Of a stretch of 14,861 nt of DNA, positions 7,183 to 12,948 are shown piece by piece. How positions within the stretch are numbered: the first letter of the stretch is position 1; the number at the start of each line of letters is the position of its first letter. Where the stretch lies: positions 4,293 to 19,153 of the forward strand of contig PMEC01000057.1 of NCBI GenBank assembly GCA_003155705.1, given 5' to 3'. Origin of the DNA: Bacteroidales bacterium. Its GTDB lineage: Bacteria > Bacteroidota > Bacteroidia > Bacteroidales > VadinHA17. The translations under genes and the position numbers were made by a program. The notes under the pieces were generated by a model. That model ran no database searches. It was given only the letters and a program-made list of their open reading frames with translations, and was not told the DNA's origin.

Positions 7183-8829
7183 ATGACAGATCAAAATGGT
7201 GGAACGGGAGAAATTCTAAAGCGCTTACAATCAATTGAGCTTCGCCTGGGTAGGTTGGAATCAGCCCTCAGTATCAATGACGAGGAAAATCGATACAGGC
7301 TGGAAAATAAGATTCAAACAGGTGATTCTTTATCGGATTCAGAAAAAGTATATGACGAAGATAAAGGTCTTGAAACAAAAATAGGACGTTTCGGACTCGC
7401 ATGGTTAGGCAATATTGTACTCCTCCTTGGGATTGTCTTCCTGACCCAATATCTGATGAACCTCGAGCTTCGATTTATCCCGGCTATTCTTGGCTACCTG
7501 GCTGCAGGGTTAATCTATTTTCTCGCAGTTAATTTGAAGGAGACTAACAGTCACCTGTCATTTATATTCAAGATGAATGCTCAGATACTCCTGTTTTATG
7601 TAACCCTGAAATTACACTTTTTTTCATCCCTGCCGGTACTTTCAAATAAAACAATATCTGTTATCCTCTTGCTGTTACTTGTTGCATTCCAGACCTATCT
7701 GTCAGTTCATAAAAAATCGCAGATCAATGGTGCATTGTCGGTGGTTTTTGCCCTGACAACTGCTATTATTGTCGATTCAACATACTTTTTGCTGCCATTG
7801 GTAACTCTGACAGCCGCCATGGCAGTTTTTTATTATTACAGGTTCAACTGGGAACCTTTGCTTATACTGACAATAATTTTTTCATACATCTCATATTTTT
7901 TGTGGCTGTTTGGAAATCCTTTTCTGGGGCATCAGATGCAAATGATAACAGAATATCATTTCAGTATAGTTTATCTTCTGTGTCTGGGTGCCTGCTTTTC
8001 TGCAGTGTCATTGTTCAGAAAGATTGATAATTCATCGGATGATTTCTTAATCGGAGCTATAATCGTCAATGGAATACTGTTTTCACTTCTGCTTATTCTT
8101 GTTGCATCAAGATTTTTCAGTACCGGCTATGTAACCCTTTTTGCAATTATTACGATCTCCAGTCTCGCATATTCAACTATTCTAAAATCTATATCTGACT
8201 GGAATTTCGCATCAGCTTTCTATGCTCTCTATGGTTTTATGGCTATGAGTATTTCCCTTTACGGGCTGTTTGGACTTCCAAAGGTCTATCTGATGCTTTC
8301 TGTACAGAGTCTGTTAGTTGTCTCAATGGCACTCTGGTTTCGTAACAGACTGATAGTTATCATGAATAGTCTGCTTTTTCTTATCATCCTTATAATATAC
8401 ATTTTGTCTGCAAAATCTATTGATGAAGTGAATTTTTCATTCGCAATTGTTTCATTATTATCAGCGAGAATAATAAACTGGAAAAGATCGAGATTACAGA
8501 TAAAGACTGACTTTATCAGAAACCTGTATATGATCGAGGGTTTTTTAATGATGCTGTTTTCACTCTTCCATGCAGTCCCCGGACAGTTTGTAACATTTTC
8601 ATGGACAATGGCAGCGCTTATCTATTTCTTGTTGGGTTTTGTCCTTAAAAATGTAAAATACAGATACATGGCCCTTGGTACCATGATCTGTTCTGCTATT
8701 TACCTTTTTATTATTGATCTGGCAAAAATAGAGATAATCTACAGGGTATTTGCATTCCTTTTTCTTGCTGCTATTTCAATTGGTATTTCAATGTACTATT
8801 CAAACCGGATAAAAAAACAGGACAACTAA
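7183..8829 (+). CDS. DUF2339-type multi-pass membrane protein
   Basis: Function unknown. The protein has 548 aa. An N-terminal amphipathic helix likely to form a coiled coil (about residues 9-30, ILKRLQSIELRLGRLESAL) is followed by a charged linker. Residues from about 68 to the end are almost entirely hydrophobic helices, probably fifteen or more. The entry into the membrane region, ETKIGRFGLAWLGNIVLLLG, and the C-terminal pattern RVFAFLFLAAISIGISMYYS are typical of DUF2339. It is shorter than many DUF2339 proteins. The gene starts 15 bases after the NrfD-type gene and probably belongs to the same operon, so it may be an accessory to that complex, but the sequence has no redox, transport or catalytic motif that would show this. 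An unrelated envelope role is equally possible. Confidence 0.83.
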   Translation: MTDQNGGTGEILKRLQSIELRLGRLESALSINDEENRYRLENKIQTGDSLSDSEKVYDEDKGLETKIGRFGLAWLGNIVLLLGIVFLTQYLMNLELRFIPAILGYLAAGLIYFLAVNLKETNSHLSFIFKMNAQILLFYVTLKLHFFSSLPVLSNKTISVILLLLLVAFQTYLSVHKKSQINGALSVVFALTTAIIVDSTYFLLPLVTLTAAMAVFYYYRFNWEPLLILTIIFSYISYFLWLFGNPFLGHQMQMITEYHFSIVYLLCLGACFSAVSLFRKIDNSSDDFLIGAIIVNGILFSLLLILVASRFFSTGYVTLFAIITISSLAYSTILKSISDWNFASAFYALYGFMAMSISLYGLFGLPKVYLMLSVQSLLVVSMALWFRNRLIVIMNSLLFLIILIIYILSAKSIDEVNFSFAIVSLLSARIINWKRSRLQIKTDFIRNLYMIEGFLMMLFSLFHAVPGQFVTFSWTMAALIYFLLGFVLKNVKYRYMALGTMICSAIYLFIIDLAKIEIIYRVFAFLFLAAISIGISMYYSNRIKKQDN

Positions 8830-8914
8830 TTTAAGATTATTCATCCGGTCATATTCCCGATAATTTTTAACAGGCAATTGAAAAAATGCTTTTATTTTGT
8901 ATTTACATAATAAC

Positions 8915-9496
8915 ATGTTTATGAAAAGCATCTCTTTATTATTGATTACAGTATTTATTGGCCTTTATGGCTGCTATACTACAAAACCAGTTGCAAAAGT
9001 CGATCCGGAGTCAACCCTGACACAAAAAACAAGGACCAATGTTCCCTCTTCTGTGGTCAATTTTTCTGATCCGTCAACATGGATTCTTGGGTATTTCAAT
9101 CCCGACAGATTAAAACAAATGCCTTATTCTGCCTGGTTTACAACGGGTTATGATGAATATTCAGTAAATAGTGGGGCTTTAAATAAATTGCTGGATATCA
9201 GCAAGGATAATGTAAAAATAAAAGTTATTATGGGGACATGGTGCTCCGACAGCAGGAGAGAAGTTCCAGGGTTTATGAGAATACTTGATATCTGGAAGTT
9301 CCCAATATTGCAATTGAGTTTTATAGGAGTTGATAACGCTAAAAACTCTCCAGTTGAGGAATACCAGTCACTGAACATTCAGAAAGTGCCCACTTTCATC
9401 ATTTATAAAAATAATATTGAAGCCGGACGCATCATTGAAAATCCCGTAACGTCTTTAGAGCAGGATATAGTAAACATCCTTACCAGGAATGAATAA
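8915..9496 (+). CDS. Thioredoxin-fold lipoprotein with a single active-site cysteine
   Basis: Probable membrane-anchored periplasmic thioredoxin-like protein. The N-terminus has a short hydrophobic signal ending in a lipobox, LYGC, so it should be lipid-modified at that cysteine. The ATG at 8915 gives 193 aa; an ATG at 8921 (MKSISLLL) is equally plausible, and a TTG at 8897 less so. The thioredoxin active-site region reads MGTWCSDSRREVP: the usual second cysteine of CxxC is serine, as in a Bacteroidota thioredoxin-like group with WCxDSxREVPRF. The cis-proline strand VPTFIIY follows about 50 residues later. With one cysteine, classical disulfide exchange by a CxxC pair is not possible; a one-cysteine or binding role is more likely. 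DUF4190 and DUF2752 genes follow closely (21-base gap, then overlap), suggesting one transcript. Confidence 0.85.
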   Translation: MFMKSISLLLITVFIGLYGCYTTKPVAKVDPESTLTQKTRTNVPSSVVNFSDPSTWILGYFNPDRLKQMPYSAWFTTGYDEYSVNSGALNKLLDISKDNVKIKVIMGTWCSDSRREVPGFMRILDIWKFPILQLSFIGVDNAKNSPVEEYQSLNIQKVPTFIIYKNNIEAGRIIENPVTSLEQDIVNILTRNE

Positions 9497-9517
9497 AAAC
9501 AATAAATATTTAATATC

Positions 9518-10018
9518 ATGGAAGAAGTAAAAACAAATTCAGGACAAAATCTGGGTATTGCTGCTCTGATTACAGGAATAATAACTTTTGTATTAGCTGT
9601 TATTCCCTGCGTGGGAATTATTGCAATAATCCCGGGGATAATTACAATAGTACTTGCTTCGGTAGGTTTATCACAGGCATCAAGAAATAATTCACCCAAA
9701 GGGATCCTGCTTGCCGGACTAATTATTGGTATAATCGCAGTAATGATCTCATTTTCACAGATATTTGTCGCCGGGAAAATCGTACAGAAAGCTCATAATG
9801 GTGATAAATGGCCAACTGGAATTAAATCTGTAATTGATGATGTAAAAGGTAACGTTATGAAGGATCTTGAAGATGCAAATGTATCCATCAAAATTGAAAG
9901 TAAAGGAGATACTGTGACGATAAATGCTAAATCCAATAAAAAAGATCTTGAGCAGAAACTCGAAGATCTGGAGTCTGGCAAAAAGCAAAAAAATGACACA
10001 ATCAAGAAGGGTAAATAA
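9518..10018 (+). CDS. DUF4190 domain membrane protein
   Basis: Function unknown. The 166-aa protein has two membrane segments, about residues 11-45 (broken by a VIPCVG turn) and 62-86, with the small-residue-rich pattern of DUF4190: NLGIAALITGI...IIPGIITIVLASVGLSQASRNNSPKG...AGLIIGIIAV. The C-terminal half is soluble: a segment with alternating hydrophobic residues (VSIKIESKGDTVTINA) and then a highly charged lysine/aspartate tail. Related small membrane proteins in Bacteroidota often sit beside DUF2752 genes, as here. The next start codon lies inside this gene. Confidence 0.82.
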   Translation: MEEVKTNSGQNLGIAALITGIITFVLAVIPCVGIIAIIPGIITIVLASVGLSQASRNNSPKGILLAGLIIGIIAVMISFSQIFVAGKIVQKAHNGDKWPTGIKSVIDDVKGNVMKDLEDANVSIKIESKGDTVTINAKSNKKDLEQKLEDLESGKKQKNDTIKKGK

Positions 10019-10451
10019 CTTCTTCCGTGAGTTTTTTTCAGGAATAAGGAACCATCCATACTTAATAGTTAATTTAGTTTTTGCCGGAGTAATACTGACA
10101 ATCATGGTTTACTCCGGTATTTTTTCTCCCGATAAAAATAACTATCCCGTTATCTGCATACATGAGAAACTAACCGGTCTTCCATGTTTCTCATGCGGAT
10201 TATCTCATAGTTTTTCACTTATAATAAGAGGAAGATTAGAGGAAGCATATCAATGGAATATTTACGGGATGAGAGTCTTTCTTTTCTTTGTCTCCCAGCT
10301 GTTGATGAGAATTTTCTTTTCAGTGAGTTATTGTAGAAATGAACACAGTCGGGAATGGCTGATCTGGTACGATATAGCGGGGTCTGTTTTAATATTGGCA
10401 ATTGCTTTTTATCCCTTTTTCAGACAACTGGTTTTAGCCCTGTTTCAATAA
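9993..10451 (+). CDS. DUF2752 domain membrane protein
   Basis: Function unknown. I chose the ATG at 9993 (152 aa), which overlaps the DUF4190 gene by 26 bases; an upstream ATG at 9924 in the same frame would overlap it by 95 bases and adds residues unlike the family. The DUF2752 signature is clear: LTGLPCFSCGLSHSFSLII with the paired cysteines of CxxCG, followed by GRLEEAYQWNIYGM. Three membrane segments are visible, near residues 22-43, 92-113 and 125-150. The overlap with the upstream gene implies coupled translation. It converges with recX, the two stop codons being 8 bases apart. Confidence 0.82.
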   Translation: MTQSRRVNNFFREFFSGIRNHPYLIVNLVFAGVILTIMVYSGIFSPDKNNYPVICIHEKLTGLPCFSCGLSHSFSLIIRGRLEEAYQWNIYGMRVFLFFVSQLLMRIFFSVSYCRNEHSREWLIWYDIAGSVLILAIAFYPFFRQLVLALFQ

Positions 10452-10459
10452 TTATTATT

Positions 10460-10927
10460 TTATTCTTCCGTTTCATTCAGCAGATCATAAACCAGGTGGC
10501 TTTCAAATCCTTTTGCGAGGCAATGACGCAGAAGTTTTCCTTTCAGGTCAAACTGATTTTTTGCTTTGATTGTTTTCTTTTGCTTTGCTAATATGCTTTT
10601 CAATAAATTATTGTATTCTTCATCATTAATTGATTCCATGGCATTTCTGATCATTTCTTCAGGGATTCTTTTCATTTTTAAAGCTGAACCGATTTTTATC
10701 CTTCCCCATTTATTATTTCTGAATTTGTCTTTCACGAATGCAAGTGCATAACGTTCGTCGTCGATGAATTTATCCTGAATTAAGATATTCAGAATTTTAG
10801 AAGCTTCGTCATCTTTCAGACCCCGGGAAATGAGTTTCCGGTTGATATCATAACTACAAATCTCTCGGCCGGCACATAAAGCCATAGCTCTATTGAGTGC
10901 AGTATTAAAAAGCAAATTTTCAGACAT
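10460..10927 (-). CDS. recX: Regulatory protein RecX
   Basis: Cytosolic RecA modulator that binds RecA filaments and limits recombinase activity. The 155-aa protein has the RecX three-helix-repeat character: an N-terminal block with Y..RKLISRGLKDDEASKILNILIQ, the family core FIDDERYALAFVKDKFRNNKWG, a second helical block (ALKMKRIPEEMIRNAM) and a third (KLLRHCLAKGFESHLVYDLL). Its start overlaps the end of prmC by 8 bases, so the two are co-transcribed, with recX second. recA is not in the window. Only A and T bases lie between its stop and that of the DUF2752 gene, so no GC-rich terminator separates the convergent units. Confidence 0.93.
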   Translation of the reverse strand: MSENLLFNTALNRAMALCAGREICSYDINRKLISRGLKDDEASKILNILIQDKFIDDERYALAFVKDKFRNNKWGRIKIGSALKMKRIPEEMIRNAMESINDEEYNNLLKSILAKQKKTIKAKNQFDLKGKLLRHCLAKGFESHLVYDLLNETEE

Positions 10928-11786
10928 GCAGTCTTCCTTTTACAATTCGTTCTTTATTATTAATATCATTAATTATTTGTATTTCAGAATATCCTGCTGA
11001 TTTGAGTAATGCACAAGTTTCCTTACCTTTTTTTTCATTTATTTCAAAGTATATTTTCCCCTGCGGTGACAGAATTTTTCGCGATATTTTAACTATTGCC
11101 CTATAGAAGAGAAGTGGATCTTCGTCAGGTACAAACAGGGCATCATGAGGTTCAAAATCAATTACATTTTGATTCATATATTGTTTTTCTGACTCCAATA
11201 CATATGGCGGATTACTTACAATAATTTCTGCAGCAGGAATTGATTCCGGATTAAATTCTAAAATATCTATTTTTAAAAATGAGACGTTGACGTTATTCAA
11301 TAAAGAATTACCTGATGCTATCTCAATAGCTCCGTCTGAGACATCAATCCCTGTTAATTCAGCCTTTGGCAAGTTTTTTTTAATGGCAATTGCAATACAA
11401 CCGGAACCGGTCCCTATATCAATAACTCTTCCGCTGAAACCTTTATTTTCTTTAATTATGAGATCGACAAGTTCCTCAGTTTCGGGTCTGGGAATCAGTG
11501 TTTTATTGTTGACTTTTATAGTGCAATTGTAAAATGAAGTCTGCCCCAGAACGTACTGAATTGGTTTTCCCGTTTTAAGTTCATCACTGATTTCAATTAT
11601 TCTTTTCAAGTTTTGTGAGGAAATAATCTGACCTGAATCCATTAAAAGGTGCAACCTTTCAATACCAAATTGCGTCTTGAAAATAAGGTTTGTGATTGAT
11701 ATTATTTCATGTTCCGGATAAATACTGTTCAATTCCTTTAACAGATAGTTCCGGATTTCTTTAAATGTTTGAATTTTAACACTCAT
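10920..11786 (-). CDS. prmC: Release factor glutamine methyltransferase PrmC (HemK)
   Basis: SAM-dependent enzyme that N5-methylates the glutamine of the GGQ motif in release factors RF1 and RF2, raising termination efficiency. The 288-aa protein is full length. It has an N-terminal helical domain that recognises the release factor (to about residue 85), the IPRPETEEL motif (98-106), SAM-binding motif I DIGTGSGCIAI (123-133), and the catalytic NPPY (192-195) that positions the glutamine side chain. The start codon complement is at 11784-11786, only 26 bases from the divergent ribD start. The sequence TAATTTTG on the minus strand (11798-11791) matches the Bacteroidota -7 element and lies just before the ATG. 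Its substrate gene prfB is at the other side of this window. Confidence 0.96.
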   Translation of the reverse strand: MSVKIQTFKEIRNYLLKELNSIYPEHEIISITNLIFKTQFGIERLHLLMDSGQIISSQNLKRIIEISDELKTGKPIQYVLGQTSFYNCTIKVNNKTLIPRPETEELVDLIIKENKGFSGRVIDIGTGSGCIAIAIKKNLPKAELTGIDVSDGAIEIASGNSLLNNVNVSFLKIDILEFNPESIPAAEIIVSNPPYVLESEKQYMNQNVIDFEPHDALFVPDEDPLLFYRAIVKISRKILSPQGKIYFEINEKKGKETCALLKSAGYSEIQIINDINNKERIVKGRLHV

Positions 11787-11790
11787 AAGC

Positions 11791-11798
11791 CAAAATTA
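11791..11798 (-). promoter_or_regulatory. Possible -7 promoter element of prmC-recX
   Basis: On the minus strand the bases read TAATTTTG, a full match to TAnnTTTG. The final G is only 4 bases before the prmC start codon, so transcription from it would give a leaderless or nearly leaderless mRNA. No matching -33 TTTG is visible at the usual distance. It overlaps the small dyad AAAATT-AC-AATTTT at 11792-11805, which could bind a regulator of both divergent genes. Confidence 0.3.
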
Positions 11799-11812
11799 CA
11801 ATTTTCAGGGAT

Positions 11813-12862
11813 ATGCCGGAGAATACGGATAATAAATTCATGAAGAGATGCCTGGACCTGGCGGTCAGGGCAGAGGGAATGACATATCCGAATCCTTTGG
11901 TGGGTTCCGTTGTTGTTTGTGAAGGAGCAATAATCGGGGAGGGATACCATTTGAAGGCAGGCGAGCCTCATGCAGAGGTTAATGCAATAAATTCTGTTTC
12001 GGATAAATCAATGTTAAATAGATCAACTCTTTATGTCTCGCTCGAACCCTGTTCCCATTCAGGTAAAACACCCCCTTGTGCAGATTTTATTGTTTCAAAC
12101 AATATACCAAGAGTTGTTGTCGGTACCTTAGATACAAGCAGCAAAGTTTCAGGACGCGGAATTTCTTGTTTAAAGACCGCAGGATGCGATGTTATCACTG
12201 GTGTTCTTGAATCAGAGTGCAGGAAAATTAACAGGCGATTCTTTACATTTCATGAAAAGAAAAGACCTTATATAACCCTAAAATGGGCTCAAAGTGCTGA
12301 TGGTTATATTGATATAAAAAGAAACCGTAACCAAAAAACTGAACCTAATTGGATAACGGGTAAGTCCGAAAGAATTCTGGTTCATAAATGGAGAGCATCC
12401 GAACAATCAATACTGGTCGGTGCCGGAACAATCCGCACTGATCATCCGCAACTCAGTGTCAGGTATTGGAAGGGTCAAAGTCCGATAAGGATAATACTGA
12501 GCAGATCAGGGAACCTGGATAATTATTTTACTGAAAATGAAACAAATGGTACAGTTATTTCGTTTACATGTAATACAAAGGCTTATATAGAGGGGGCAAA
12601 GAGAATAAATCTAAAAGCGAATATTGCTTCATCATTGCAAGTGACAGAATATTTGTATAAAACAGATATTCAATCTTTGTTTATTGAAGGAGGGGCTGAG
12701 GTTTTAACACATTTCATAGAAAATGGACTGTGGGATGAGGCTCGAATATTTACCGGATTGACTAATTTCAATGATGGAGTAAAAGCTCCTTTAATTTCAG
12801 GAGAAATAACTTCGCATATGAGTTTTGAGAAGAGCAGTTTAAAGGTTCTTGTAAGAGAATAA
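11813..12862 (+). CDS. ribD: Bifunctional riboflavin biosynthesis protein RibD (deaminase/reductase)
   Basis: Carries out two successive steps of riboflavin synthesis: deamination of the diaminohydroxy-phosphoribosylamino-pyrimidine, then NADPH-dependent reduction of the ribosyl side chain. The 349-aa protein is full length. The N-terminal zinc deaminase domain has NPLVGSVVV (27-35), the zinc/catalytic HAE (53-55) and PCSHSGKTPPC (79-89) with zinc ligands C80 and C89. The reductase domain starts near residue 148 with RPYITLKWAQSADGYI, followed by ITGKSERILVHKWRASEQSI, VGAGTIRTDHPQL and the C-terminal LFIEGGAEVL. It stands alone here; no other rib gene or FMN riboswitch is visible, and the 26-base leader is too short to hold one. 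It is transcribed away from prmC. Confidence 0.97.
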   Translation: MPENTDNKFMKRCLDLAVRAEGMTYPNPLVGSVVVCEGAIIGEGYHLKAGEPHAEVNAINSVSDKSMLNRSTLYVSLEPCSHSGKTPPCADFIVSNNIPRVVVGTLDTSSKVSGRGISCLKTAGCDVITGVLESECRKINRRFFTFHEKKRPYITLKWAQSADGYIDIKRNRNQKTEPNWITGKSERILVHKWRASEQSILVGAGTIRTDHPQLSVRYWKGQSPIRIILSRSGNLDNYFTENETNGTVISFTCNTKAYIEGAKRINLKANIASSLQVTEYLYKTDIQSLFIEGGAEVLTHFIENGLWDEARIFTGLTNFNDGVKAPLISGEITSHMSFEKSSLKVLVRE

Positions 12863-12879
12863 ACGAGCAGAAAAATAGG

Positions 12880-12911
12880 ATTGATAATAATATTAATTAT
12901 TTGTATTTTTG
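12880..12911 (+). promoter_or_regulatory. Bacteroidota-type promoter for the TPR-caspase gene
   Basis: TATTTTTG at 12904-12911 is a full match to the -7 element TAnnTTTG. ATTG at 12880-12883, 20 bases upstream, is a one-mismatch -33 element (TTTG). Transcription would begin about 5-7 bases after the -7 element, leaving a leader of roughly 30 bases before the ATG at 12949, with the A-rich stretch AAGAAAAAAG close to the start codon. The 86-base spacer after ribD holds nothing else I can recognise. Confidence 0.5.
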
Positions 12912-12948
12912 GTTGATTGTACAAAGTTAATTCATAAGAAAAAAGAAT

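Noticed and set aside
9924..9992. Longer DUF2752 protein starting inside the DUF4190 gene
   Set aside because: The extra 23 residues are the DUF4190 lysine-rich tail read in another frame; the start at 9993 gives a normal family length.
9755..10105. 116-codon open frame on the minus strand over the DUF4190/DUF2752 junction
   Set aside because: It is antisense to two supported genes, and its hydrophobic character comes from AT-rich codons read backwards.
11787..11812. FMN riboswitch upstream of ribD
   Set aside because: The space before ribD is 26 bases and upstream sequence is prmC coding; no RFN-like conserved elements are seen.
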